Source: Ectopseudomonas toyotomiensis
Lineage (GTDB): Bacteria; Pseudomonadota; Gammaproteobacteria; Pseudomonadales; Pseudomonadaceae
Assembly (NCBI RefSeq): GCF_900115695.1
Contig: NZ_FOXK01000007.1
Span: 338,687-402,686, forward strand
Direction: 5' to 3'
DNA length: 64,000 nt
The translations under genes and the position numbers were made by a program. A model generated the notes under the pieces. That model was not told where the DNA came from and searched no databases. It saw only the letters and a program-made list of their open reading frames with translations. Shown in pieces: positions 10,201 through 17,536 of this stretch. Position 1 is the stretch's first letter, and each line of letters opens with the position of its first letter.

Positions 10201-10600
10201 CACTGACAGCTTAGTGCAGGTCACGCTCTACCATTGCAAGTTTTCAGGCAGCGATACCCCTGGATCTCGCCTCGGAGATCTCTACGAGGTCTGCGGGCAA
10301 GCGCAGAAATCTGCTAGGTGGCGCGATCGCCCGAATCGCATGTTTGCTCACATGCTGAAGCGAGAGAAGCGTCGTCTCGAAATGGGGAAGAGCTCTCGCT
10401 TCGAGCTGGGAACTGCAGCATCGCTCAAGAAGCTGAAGGCAAGCTGGCAAGACTATCGCTATGAGTTCGACGTTCGCATTGTACAACCAGGGTTATCGCG
10501 CTCTGCGGTTAACGAAGAGGGATTGCATCTGTTGGCTGGGGTTGAAACGTATTTATTAGAAACCCGTGCGATGAAGCTTCGGGTTATTGGCAGTGCATGA
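7265..10600 (+). CDS. DEAD/DEAH-box helicase with putative C-terminal PD-(D/E)XK nuclease domain (1111 aa)
   Basis: An SF2 helicase of the restriction-enzyme-like DEAD family. It has Walker A MPTGTGKTE (~186), FIDEAHH (~296), the SAT-like FQFTATPFRED, and a helicase C domain with VDMLGEGFDLPELK and IQFVGRFTRQ (motifs V-VI). An N-terminal region of ~150 residues precedes the motor. Near the C-terminus (~955-1010) the pattern YDLIFDDDGKGEIADVV ... LYHCKFSG ... DLYEVCGQAQ resembles a PD-(D/E)XK nuclease core: acidic strand, then strand ending in a Lys. That domain call is inference. ATG at 7265 follows ACGGAGA. It is last of the four same-strand genes, 40 bases after the RecQ-UvrD fusion, which suggests one operon and a joint DNA-degrading function. 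Confidence 0.88.
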   Translation: MTAHAPLISTQDDLFHEEVSLLLPERFAINCKVLDNPVRQLESPEKRELCRLRPFSVRQIAGYEATLQTGEILRIISAKTATQLNADLVLLIAGASDPAEISLALERGEGRWVGNTTIDLSTLDAAARKSRLEAITASWDDAFQLRESRPAKGDRPATPGLRRPQIGALHASLAHLTRSGSPATIVMPTGTGKTETMLALNAHQRFERLLVVVPNDALREQIAGKFETFGVLRRQECLSSRADYPIVMRLCHIPTAVDEVDQIFGSANVVVTTMQIAARADAQIQERMADHASALFIDEAHHIAAPTWARFRSLFVDRELPLPIFQFTATPFREDGRRVDGEFIYTYPLKKAQVEGYFKPIRFEAIFGLDQSEADEAIAEKLGEILQDDLSLGLNHLAMARCSTIERAKKLHQLYSRRFPQHNPVLVHSNQSARERRASLAALRRFDSRIIVCVDMLGEGFDLPELKIAGLHDPHKSVAVTIQFVGRFTRQDPRLGDATVIANTGVDDIDRSLAKLYAEDADWNTLVEALSSARIERQVRRAEMFRGFTGDLCDIPLQTLEPKMNAVAYRTTCEIWDPLQVEDLFPAGVYRGMKLNQQRRVAIFVTRNEEQAGWTTAQQATNVIWDLHMMHWDEDAGLLFISSSTKGPHDKLAKAICGDSSRRIEGEDVFRSLHGFKRLILRNLGLTHHQGRGVRYSMYMGVDVADGLDTAKQSRIKNNVFATGFLDGVPAIRGCSVKGKFWSITPVRDLTDWVDWCQGIGRLVSDSGITTDEVFKSAMRPRLISERPTAPPVAIHWPESLMTQIEERIEISFDGQVVPFAECDIELISHERTGPLRFAVTSDAHAAEFEIEFNDGGARYPQRVGPEATIKIGSAAKTLSESFGDDAPQIDFGDGSLLIYSHLYALPDGVSVEPYPTDKIVEWDWSTTNIRAESQGAEKRPDSVQRKVIEYLLSDGNLYDLIFDDDGKGEIADVVSLRVTDSLVQVTLYHCKFSGSDTPGSRLGDLYEVCGQAQKSARWRDRPNRMFAHMLKREKRRLEMGKSSRFELGTAASLKKLKASWQDYRYEFDVRIVQPGLSRSAVNEEGLHLLAGVETYLLETRAMKLRVIGSA

Positions 10601-11097
10601 TCTGCCATGGCATGACCTCCGCTGACCGCAATGTTTGGAGGCTACTTGGCCTTTGCGACCATTAACTCAGACTAGCGAGTCAATTCATCGGTGCTTTGGG
10701 GAATCCAGTAGCTGAATCTAGCCAGCTGCGATTACCAGCTTGTTTGCCGTTTTAGCTTGGTGCTCTTCGGGTAGAGAGGCATGAAAAATCTCAGCTAAGT
10801 CGGTGATGTTCAAGTCAAGAAAACTGTTCCGGTTTCTGGCCTGTTGACACACGGATTTCTCCAGTCTGCTGGGAGGGAGGGGGCTTTATGGGGGCGGGTT
10901 CTAGTTTTATAGATCACACAACCATTCAACCAGATAGCTATCTACCATCCAGTCGATACCTCTATCCCTGAGAGCATCTACTCGTCATCCCTTCAGGCGA
11001 TAGCCTCATGATCGCCTGATAAGCGCTGTTGCTGTGTAGGACAGCAACAGCTGTGGCAGCTCAGTGTGAGTAATAAAAAACAATCAATGCACTTGGT
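10601..11097. other. 497-base gap with two stem-loops
   Basis: No convincing gene. It holds two inverted repeats just before the Gp2-like gene: TCAGGCGAT/ATCGCCTGA at 10993-11019 (9-base arms, 9-base loop) and GCTGTTGCTG/CAGCAACAGC at 11025-11051 (10-base arms, 7-base loop). Neither has a T-run on either strand that would make a textbook terminator. Confidence 0.6.
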
Positions 11098-11124
11098 GTG
11101 GACAAACCACACAGGTGCATCGTC

Positions 11125-12105
11125 ATGCTCAACCGTACTGCTGCCAAACCCCTCAACCAGTCCCAGGTTTCGATCCTGATCGAGAAGCTGGTACTCGCTA
11201 TTCAGAAATACGAAAGGCCCATCCATCGTCCTGAGCAGGGGGTAAAGCAATACTTCAACCACATCGAACAGATGCTCGGTCTGTTCGATGGTAACCACGA
11301 TTACAGCTACAGCTCTCACCTACAGGTCTTCCGAGAGGCTGTTCAAGACGTAGGAGTCCAGTTCGGTCCATTTGGGCTGGACTCCTATGATGAGGAAACA
11401 GATCGTCCCCGTGATACCGTTCAGACGCTATCAGCTCTTGCGGAACGCATCCGTGTGCTGACACGCCGGCAAAAATACCGTCGCGTGCAATACGATCAGC
11501 GCCTGCAGGCTAAGAAGCTCCAGCGCGGTAACCGTCGATATGTCGATGGCATGTTTACACGACACGCACGCTTGCTCGTGGTCAGGGTAAACCTCTATTA
11601 CCGCGCTGCTGCGCAGACTAGGCTAAGGGTTGAGCATGTCTTTCGTGATTTTGACGACCTTATAAGTGAGCTTCGATACAACGCTATTTTTGATCACGAG
11701 ATCGGCTATGTCTGCGCTATCGAACAAGGGAAATATCCTGGTGTCCGTCACGAGAATGGCGATGAGCAAGAGGGTTGGTATGGTCGTGGCTTTCACGCCC
11801 ATGTGGCATTCTTTTTCGACGGATCGAAGGTCAGGGCAGACGTCTTCAAGGCAATACAGATAGGCGAGCTTTGGCAAGAGATCACGCGTGGCCGTGGCTG
11901 CTATGACAGCTCCAATCACAACAAGGAGGCGAAACACGGTGACCGGCTCGGTGTGGGTATGGTCCATCGAGATGATTGGGCGAGACGTGAGCGTCTTTAC
12001 ACCGTTTTGGATTACCTAGCAAAAGATGACCAGCATCTGCGTGTGAAGCCTGCGGGGGCGCGCTGCCTGCGTAAGGGGACTCTGAACCGTGTTCGGCGGC
12101 GATGA
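11125..12105 (+). CDS. inovirus Gp2-like / YagK-YfjJ family protein
   Basis: A 326-residue protein resembling the inovirus Gp2 and YagK/YfjJ C-terminal domain family found in prophages and islands; members may act in phage replication, but the biochemistry is poorly known. Family-like features are RLLVVRVNLYY-type strands, YVCAIEQGKYPGVRHE, the RGFHAHVAFFFDG motif, and the C-terminal YTVLDYLAKDDQHLRVK. The histidine-bearing strand (FHAHV) recalls the HUH motif of rolling-circle replication proteins; that comparison is inference. ATG at 11125 has a modest CAGGTG upstream; an in-frame GTG at 11098 is an alternative. Paired stem-loops lie directly upstream. Convergent with the IS5 scrap and TetR gene. 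Confidence 0.75.
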   Translation: MLNRTAAKPLNQSQVSILIEKLVLAIQKYERPIHRPEQGVKQYFNHIEQMLGLFDGNHDYSYSSHLQVFREAVQDVGVQFGPFGLDSYDEETDRPRDTVQTLSALAERIRVLTRRQKYRRVQYDQRLQAKKLQRGNRRYVDGMFTRHARLLVVRVNLYYRAAAQTRLRVEHVFRDFDDLISELRYNAIFDHEIGYVCAIEQGKYPGVRHENGDEQEGWYGRGFHAHVAFFFDGSKVRADVFKAIQIGELWQEITRGRGCYDSSNHNKEAKHGDRLGVGMVHRDDWARRERLYTVLDYLAKDDQHLRVKPAGARCLRKGTLNRVRRR

Positions 12106-12149
12106 TTCGGTGCTGCTGAACCAGGAAAGCTACGGGCTCTGAACATCTA

Positions 12150-12338
12150 TTGCGTAGCGCAGTCAGATCGTGCCCCTGGAGCTGGGGCCATGTTTTCCTC
12201 GCCGTGCAGCAACTTGTCGACCTGGGTAACGTCTGCAACATTGTCTGCCGTACCGACCACGCTGTGCACCAAGCCCGATTCGTCATCGACGCTAATGTGG
12301 CGGCGCTTGATCTCAGCGTCTAAAACCTTGGGCAACAT
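12150..12338 (-). pseudogene. IS5-family transposase fragment
   Basis: Read on the minus strand, about 50 residues match the middle of IS5-group transposases: RRHISVDDESGLVHSVVGTA, then NVADVTQVDKLLHGEE. The frame then loses similarity. No start domain, no DDE C-terminus and no terminal repeats are visible, so it is a relic. Its left part overlaps the end of the TetR gene, whose last residues are read out of frame through the transposase DNA. Confidence 0.75.
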
Positions 12339-12943
12339 TCATCCTGATTGATCACACCATCTATTGTAATTTTCCAGATAAAATCGCCAATGGCATCGAG
12401 TGTATAGGCACCCTTCGGATCAAACCACGTTGCAACCCAGTTGAGTGCCCCAAGGCCGATCAGCCGAAGTAGGCGCCCATCAACACCCTTCTGAATTACG
12501 CCCTGCTCAATCATCGTTTCTAGTATATCGGCCCAAAGGGACTCGTACTGATCCCGCAGTTCGATGATTTCCTCTCGCGCCTCTGGACCTAGCGCACGCC
12601 ATTCAAATAGCAGTACGTAAACTGTGTCCGAATCAACCAATAAAGCACGCAGATGCGCGTTGATGCAGAGGCGCAGTCTCTCTACCGGTTCATCCGAACT
12701 GGTTAGCGCCATTTTGACCTCTGCTGTCACCAAGTCGACCCCACGTCGCATCAGCTCGACAAGGAGTGCTTCTTTGGTGCTGTAACGGTAGTAAAGGCTC
12801 CCGGGTAGCATGTCACAGGCCTCGGCAATGTCTTTGAGAGACGTCTTCTCGAAGCCTTTCTCACGGAAAAGCCGGGCCGCATTGGACAAAACATGGCCCT
12901 GATTGTCCAACTTGCGTACAGGTGGAACCTGTCTGTGAGCCAT
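12320..12943 (-). CDS. TetR/AcrR family transcriptional regulator, C-terminus altered by IS scar
   Basis: A 207-residue TetR-family repressor. The N-terminal HTH is clear: AARLFREKGFEKTSLKDIAEACDMLPGSLYYRYSTKEAL, quoted here in parts: helix-turn-helix FEKTSLKDIAEAC and the hallmark GSLYYRYSTKEAL. The rest is the ligand/dimerisation region. ATG at 12943 is preceded by AGGAGA; an upstream in-frame ATG (12982) has no such site. Divergent from the thioesterase operon, with a palindrome in between that is its likely operator. The last eight residues (QDECCPRF) are encoded by IS5-fragment DNA, so the natural C-terminus has been replaced. It probably senses an acyl or xenobiotic ligand; the ligand is unknown. 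Confidence 0.88.
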   Translation of the reverse strand: MAHRQVPPVRKLDNQGHVLSNAARLFREKGFEKTSLKDIAEACDMLPGSLYYRYSTKEALLVELMRRGVDLVTAEVKMALTSSDEPVERLRLCINAHLRALLVDSDTVYVLLFEWRALGPEAREEIIELRDQYESLWADILETMIEQGVIQKGVDGRLLRLIGLGALNWVATWFDPKGAYTLDAIGDFIWKITIDGVINQDECCPRF

Positions 12944-13066
12944 GGTTTCAATATCTCCTCGGCAGGCCATTGCATTGTTCACCAGAGCGGCTGCCGCCAG
13001 ACCCTTTGAGCCAATGGTACGCCATTACGCGAGTAGCCGCTATTTGCACCCAACGTGTTCTTGACT

Positions 13067-13084
13067 TTTGGTTGGTCAACCAAA
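13067..13084. promoter_or_regulatory. palindromic TetR operator
   Basis: The palindrome TTTGGTTG-GT-CAACCAAA has perfect 8-base arms and a 2-base centre, and sits between the divergent TetR gene and the thioesterase operon, just upstream of the operon's -35 box. Size and symmetry fit a TetR-family operator. Assignment to the adjacent regulator is inference. Confidence 0.75.
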
Positions 13085-13089
13085 CAAAA

Positions 13090-13117
13090 TTGAGTGGTAA
13101 CTTTGTCACTGTATAAA
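13090..13117 (+). promoter_or_regulatory. sigma70 promoter for thioesterase operon
   Basis: TTGAGT (13090-13095), 16-base spacer, TATAAA (13112-13117), about 80 bases before the first thioesterase start. The operator-like palindrome ends six bases before the -35 box. Confidence 0.6.
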
Positions 13118-13200
13118 AACGATAGGGCGATTACTATGATCAACAGCCTCTCTCAGTCACTGTCACACCTTCAGGATGGCAGCAAAGCTGCGCAGATCCG

Positions 13201-13677
13201 ATGACTGAGTCAAACAGATATCAGCATAGTGACGCCATAGAGGCGGCGTGGCAGTTCACCGAACAAGTGCCCCACGGCAGAGATCTGGGTATGAGGGTCG
13301 TCCGTGTGGAGGGCAACCGAGCAATTATAGGCCTCTCCCCACAGCCGTGGATGTTTGCGGACGACGACTGCGAAGAAATCTGTACCAGCATACTGTATTC
13401 GCTGGCGGACTCTGCCTGCGGGCTGGCGGTGTTCGCAGAGGCTCAGGAGTTGACCCCCATTGCCACGCTGGATTTGCGTATGGATTATCTGCGACCTGCC
13501 ACCGGCGACCGTGACCTGTTGGCGGTTGCCACTTGCCTGCATCTGACGGAAGAGATCGCGTTCATACATTGCGACATCCTATCCAATGGCGATAGTCAGC
13601 CGGTAGCAACAGGCAGTGGCACGTTCGTGCGCAACACCGATGGCCAACGCTTCCAAGCGGCTGCAGGAGAAAAGTAA
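13201..13677 (+). CDS. PaaI-like hotdog-fold thioesterase
   Basis: A 158-residue hotdog-fold protein of the PaaI/YbgC-like thioesterase class, expected to hydrolyse acyl-CoA thioesters. Diagnostic features are the central helix with LYSLADSACGLAVFAEAQE followed by strand TPIATLDLRMDYLRPA, the typical 'D-Y-L-R-P' signature. No signal peptide, so cytoplasmic. First gene of a three-gene operon (gap of 5 bases to the next) under a TetR operator. It is slightly longer at both ends than minimal PaaI (~140). Confidence 0.85.
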   Translation: MTESNRYQHSDAIEAAWQFTEQVPHGRDLGMRVVRVEGNRAIIGLSPQPWMFADDDCEEICTSILYSLADSACGLAVFAEAQELTPIATLDLRMDYLRPATGDRDLLAVATCLHLTEEIAFIHCDILSNGDSQPVATGSGTFVRNTDGQRFQAAAGEK

Positions 13678-13682
13678 GGAAT

Positions 13683-14156
13683 ATGACCACTATCGTCAAT
13701 TCAGCGAAACCATACTCCGAGCTGACCCAAAGCAGTGACGAAAGTACTGTCTATCAGAACTTTTTGGCGCGCATTCCCTACGCTCGGCATCTTGGCCTTG
13801 ATATCCGGAAAGACCCTGCAGGTATAGTGGTACTCCTGCCTTTTCATGAGGCTCTTATCGGTAATTTCATGCTGCCTGCACTTCATGGTGGGGTCCTGGG
13901 AGCGCTGATAGAGATCACCGCGCGCATTGCTGCGCAAAGCGAAGATGGTAAGGCACGTTGCCCACGCATTCTGGACAGCAACATTAACTACCTTCGCTCG
14001 GCGCAGGCAAAACACACGTTCGCCAGCGCCGAGATTATTCGCCAGGGTCGCCGCACCAGCTTAGTGCAGGTAATCTGCTGGCAGGACGAAAAGAGTCGTC
14101 CGATTACTACCGGACGGGTTCAGTTGCTATTCGCAAAAACGGATATTAACTCATGA
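13683..14156 (+). CDS. second hotdog-fold thioesterase
   Basis: A 157-residue paralogue-like hotdog thioesterase. The conserved part is GNFMLPALHGGVLGALIEIT, with HGG at the start of the central helix, followed by ILDSNINYLRSA. The helix lacks the exact catalytic Asp position seen in the first copy, so the two may form a heteromer or differ in substrate. Its stop overlaps the hydrolase start by four bases (ATGA), showing translational coupling. Confidence 0.82.
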   Translation: MTTIVNSAKPYSELTQSSDESTVYQNFLARIPYARHLGLDIRKDPAGIVVLLPFHEALIGNFMLPALHGGVLGALIEITARIAAQSEDGKARCPRILDSNINYLRSAQAKHTFASAEIIRQGRRTSLVQVICWQDEKSRPITTGRVQLLFAKTDINS

Positions 14157-15055
14157 AGGGTAAGCAGAGCATAGCCGAGCTCGACGGATTCCAGGCTCCG
14201 GACGGCCAGGAAATTGCACTATGGCGCTGGCCTCAATGTCCGGAACGCCCCACTCTGCACTGGGCGCATGCGACGGGTTTCCACGGTCGCCTTTACAAGC
14301 CATTGCTTGAGAACCTGGCCAGCTCTTTTAACGTTGTAGCCTGGGACATGCGAGGGCACGGGGCCAGTGCCGGTGCGGCAAAAGCTTCGATGTTACAAGG
14401 CTGGGAAATCTACTATCGAGACTTGACCGCTCTGCTGGAAAGCCTAGATGAACCGATCTGGCTTGCTGGCCATTCCATCGGAGCCACCACCAGCATCATG
14501 GCGGCTGCTCGACGACCAGACAAAGTGCGCGGTCTGATTCTTGCGGAGCCCGTAATCATGGATGCCTGGCAGGGCCGGATGCTGTGGTTGGCCAAGTGGC
14601 TACGCCAGTCACACCGCTTTGCGCTAGCTGCAGGCGCAGCACGCCGGCGCAACGTGTTCGACTCACACGCTATGGCCCTGAGCAATTACAGCGGCCGGGG
14701 TGGATTCAAAACCTGGCCCGAGACATGGCTCCAAGCCTATGTCGAGCATGCCTTCGTGCCACAGGGTGATCAGGTCCGTCTGGTCTGTTCGCCCGATTGG
14801 GAAAGCGCCACTTTCGCCCATACCGAACACAACCCTTGGCCTGGTGTTCGCGAGGTGAAGTGCCCGGTCATTGCGCTGGCTGCAGAGAGTTCGTCAACCT
14901 TTTCGCCAGCAGCGCGCAAACGCCTACGCACCCTGCTACCTTCAGCTGACGTGCGCGTCCTCTCCGGAACGACCCATTTCCTGCCGATGGAGCGACCGGA
15001 TGCGGTTTGCGAAGCCGTTTTGCAGGCTTTGTCGCCCCAATGCCGCCCGGTTTAA
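14153..15055 (+). CDS. alpha/beta hydrolase
   Basis: A 300-residue alpha/beta-hydrolase-fold enzyme. It shows the oxyanion strand WAHATGFHGRLYKPLLE, the strand VVAWDMRGHG, the nucleophile elbow GHSIGAT (Ser as nucleophile), a late acid region, and the catalytic His in GTTHFLPMERP. This set is typical of esterases or hydrolases acting on small esters or thioesters. It is the third gene of the TetR-controlled operon. With the two thioesterases it suggests turnover of acyl-CoA or ester compounds; no acyl-CoA ligase is nearby. Substrate unknown. Confidence 0.88.
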   Translation: MKGKQSIAELDGFQAPDGQEIALWRWPQCPERPTLHWAHATGFHGRLYKPLLENLASSFNVVAWDMRGHGASAGAAKASMLQGWEIYYRDLTALLESLDEPIWLAGHSIGATTSIMAAARRPDKVRGLILAEPVIMDAWQGRMLWLAKWLRQSHRFALAAGAARRRNVFDSHAMALSNYSGRGGFKTWPETWLQAYVEHAFVPQGDQVRLVCSPDWESATFAHTEHNPWPGVREVKCPVIALAAESSSTFSPAARKRLRTLLPSADVRVLSGTTHFLPMERPDAVCEAVLQALSPQCRPV

Positions 15056-15139
15056 CCGTTTTTGTGTAACCATCTCGCTCGGTGCGGGATAAAAACCGTT
15101 TTTTGCCAACTTTATTGCGATCCTGCACCCCGCAGCTAG

Positions 15140-15340
15140 GTGCATCTGAGGCCGTACAGTGTTCTACGCGTGCCGCGCCTGTTGGAAGAGTTGGACCTTG
15201 CCCACGGCGACGGGCGCTTCGCCAAGCTGCTGGGCAAGCTGACCGGTGGGAAGTTGCAGATCGATCGTTGGCGTGAAAAGGCTGCGGCTCAGGCTCAGGT
15301 CAAGGCAGAAATCATCAAGTGCGTAATTGCATCCACTTGA
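15140..15340 (+). pseudogene. chimeric scrap: IS21 IstB fragment joined to an HsdR-like fragment
   Basis: One short open frame combines two unrelated pieces. Residues ~6-29 (LRVPRLLEELDLAHGDGRFA) match IstB, the IS21 helper ATPase, and resemble the istB at 19639-20346 at DNA level. The following IDRWREKAAAQAQVKAEIIK resembles the conserved C-terminal tail of type I restriction HsdR subunits; this second call is weaker. The frame has no start domain of either protein. It is followed by IS21-type end repeats, so it marks a recombination scar. Confidence 0.55.
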
Positions 15341-15414
15341 CCATCCAGTTGCATTCGCACTGACCACCCAATTGCGTTGGTGCTGACCATGGACGCATGG
15401 CGCTGACATGGGAC
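15338..15414 (+). repeat. IS21-type multiple terminal repeats (remnant IS end)
   Basis: Two successive 23-base units start TGACCATCC... (15338) and TGACCACCC... (15361), then shorter, diverged units start TGACCATGG (15384) and TGACATGGG (15404). Such spaced copies are typical of IS21-family ends, where transposase binds several repeats. They follow the IstB scrap. No matching opposite end is visible nearby. Confidence 0.5.
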
Positions 15415-15823
15415 TTAATATGTGCCGAACCCTGAATTCTCACCAATGCTCAAGGGATTGATGTATGAGCCAGCTCGCTCGGAGTTTTCACGGCGCGGTT
15501 AAACTCTACCGACTTGATGCAAACTTTTCATTGCAATTGCCCTGTTCTGAGGGCCGATCTGATTCGGGAGTGCTGGAAACGCGTTGCACTTCCACTGGAA
15601 ATAATCCAGACGGTTTTTTTCAAAAAGATCGGCCAGGCAATATTGCTCAGAACTGAAACCTGATTTCAGATTTGTCAGGAAATACAGGGCGGCGGGCTGA
15701 AAGTCGCCCTGGTGCAGGGCGACTCCCGAGTTGAATAGCGGCAATACAGCTAAGTGCGATAGCTATCAGAGTCGCCCGGAAGTTCACATTTTAATATCAT
15801 TGAAGTTTGATCATGACCTGACA
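15415..15823. other. non-coding or decayed stretch between IS scar and chemoreceptor
   Basis: Short open frames occur on both strands (15465-15656 plus, 15499-15744 minus), but neither has a clear ribosome-binding site or a family I recognise. The minus frame, with ALYFLTNLKSGFSSEQYCLA, could be a gene relic. I make no firm call. Confidence 0.4.
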
Positions 15824-17128
15824 CTAATTGTTGTCTTTGAACAGCGTTGAGACGGTGCGTGCAACGTGGTCAGCGCCATCACTGATTTCACGCATGATGG
15901 TTGTTACTGTTGCGATTTGATCATTGTTTTCTTCGGCGCTGCTGGCAATGCTGGTCATGTTGACGTTGAGCTGCTGAGTGAGCTTGCCGTTTTCGGTCAC
16001 CACGTTCTTGATTTCGACGGTGGCGCCGCTGGTGCGCGCGGCCAACTGGCGAACCTCGTCGGCCACCACGGCGAAGCCTCGGCCCATTTCGCCTGCGCGG
16101 GCGGCTTCAATGGCAGCGTTCAGCGCGAGTAAGTTGGTTTGCTCCGCCACGCCCTGAATGGTGGTAACGATCATCTCAATATCCTTTGCCTGGGTATTGA
16201 GTTGAGTGATTAGGGCAACCGCAGTGTTAATAAGATTCAGTGTTCTTTGGGACAGCTCAATGGAGCTGGCAAGGGACTCCATGCCGCGTATGGAAATTTG
16301 TGACGTTTCTTCGGCAGTGGTGAACGAGAGTTCGGCGGCTTGGCGAATATCTTCAGTCTTCTGTCGTTGCGCTGTTATATCGGTGGCAAACTTGATTACC
16401 TTGATAACATGGCCTTCTGCATCAATCACGGGGTTGTAGGTGGCCTCAAGATAAATGCGAGCGCCCGATGAAGTTTTGCGTTCGAATTGCCCGCTATAAA
16501 ATTTCCCACTTTTCAATGCTGGCCAGAATCCCGGATTTTCTTGATAAAAGCTATCGAAGCAAAACATGCGATGGTGGCGATTCTTAATATCGTTAAGCCG
16601 ATAACCCATGGCATTCAGGAAATTGTCATTGGCATGTAGAATTTCGCCCTCTGGACTGAATTCAATTACTGCCATTGAACGGGATATTGCCGAATAGGCA
16701 GCATCCAAGTAGATTCGCTTATCTTGATCTTCTGTGACGTCAGCCGCGGTTTTTAAAACCTCAACGACTTTTCCGTTTTCATCTTTTAATGGGAAATAGG
16801 TGGCCTCAATCCACATAATGCCGCCATTTTTATGGATGCGCTTGAAGGTGCCTCGCTGAGCGATACCATTGGCTAGGTCTTGCCAAAATTTATGGTAGGC
16901 ACTGGTGTTAATGAGATTTTTGTCACAGAAGATACGGTGGTGCTTGTCAATGATCTCCTCGGGGATGTATCCAAGTACCCCGGCAAAGAGTGTGCTCGCC
17001 TCAATGATGCTGCCGTCGGGCTTGAAGCGGATCGTTGCCAGGTTCTGATTGAAGGCATCTAAGCGCCGTTGCAAATCAGCACGCCGTTGTTGGCAGTCGA
17101 GCAGATCATTTTTATTCTTAAAAAACAT
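15824..17128 (-). CDS. PAS-PAS methyl-accepting chemotaxis protein, BdlA-like
   Basis: A 434-residue soluble chemoreceptor with no membrane segment or signal peptide. Order: PAS1 (~25-120), PAS2 (~145-245, with HHRMFC), then the MCP signalling domain with hairpin tip [20 protein letters not shown] and [18 protein letters not shown]. This layout and length match BdlA of P. aeruginosa, a cytoplasmic PAS-PAS receptor that drives biofilm dispersion. PAS domains in this group often bind heme or FAD; that is family knowledge. ATG at 17128 follows GTGAGAGTAAAT; an upstream ATG (17155) lacks a site. It lies alone between IS scars. Confidence 0.88.
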   Translation of the reverse strand: MFFKNKNDLLDCQQRRADLQRRLDAFNQNLATIRFKPDGSIIEASTLFAGVLGYIPEEIIDKHHRIFCDKNLINTSAYHKFWQDLANGIAQRGTFKRIHKNGGIMWIEATYFPLKDENGKVVEVLKTAADVTEDQDKRIYLDAAYSAISRSMAVIEFSPEGEILHANDNFLNAMGYRLNDIKNRHHRMFCFDSFYQENPGFWPALKSGKFYSGQFERKTSSGARIYLEATYNPVIDAEGHVIKVIKFATDITAQRQKTEDIRQAAELSFTTAEETSQISIRGMESLASSIELSQRTLNLINTAVALITQLNTQAKDIEMIVTTIQGVAEQTNLLALNAAIEAARAGEMGRGFAVVADEVRQLAARTSGATVEIKNVVTENGKLTQQLNVNMTSIASSAEENNDQIATVTTIMREISDGADHVARTVSTLFKDNN

Positions 17129-17176
17129 ATTTACTCTCACTTTTAGGTGCCGCAATGAGATGTCAGGGACAGTATT

Positions 17177-17519
17177 TCACTGGGCGGCGGAAAAACCTGA
17201 ATGTTCAACTCTGCGGTGTGCTAGGAGTTGAATTCGGCGGCATTGATCTTCTCTATTGACGGCAGGCCGTCTGCTATGTCTGTTACTGACCATTTTGATC
17301 ACTATGTCTGCCAGCGCTGCTATTTCTTTAGCCGCATGATCCTTCATCGTCGTTAGATAATAGCTGGTTTGAATGGCTGCCAATGCTTGGGTAATCCCTT
17401 GAGCGGCCCCAGTACTCCCCTGTGCGCCCAGAATTGAAGCGCGGACGGCTTTCGAAGCTGCTAGGTCGATGATGCCGTAAGCTGGTCGTATTAACCGTGC
17501 GATATGCTGGCGCGCCATT
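17177..17519 (-). CDS. small hypothetical protein
   Basis: A ~113-residue open frame (ATG at 17519; 17527 also possible) immediately downstream of the 355-residue hypothetical on the same strand, 17 bases away. It is alanine-rich and helical in the middle, and its C-terminal tail is rich in Arg. I recognise no family. Coding status is uncertain; it may be the second gene of a two-gene operon. Confidence 0.35.
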
Positions 17520-17536
17520 AATCGCACGCAAACAGG

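Noticed and set aside
15465..15744. Small genes between the IS scar and the BdlA-like receptor
   Set aside because: No ribosome site or recognisable family; left as uncertain gap.
16873..17062. ORFs inside the chemoreceptor on both strands
   Set aside because: Overlapped by a well supported PAS-MCP gene.
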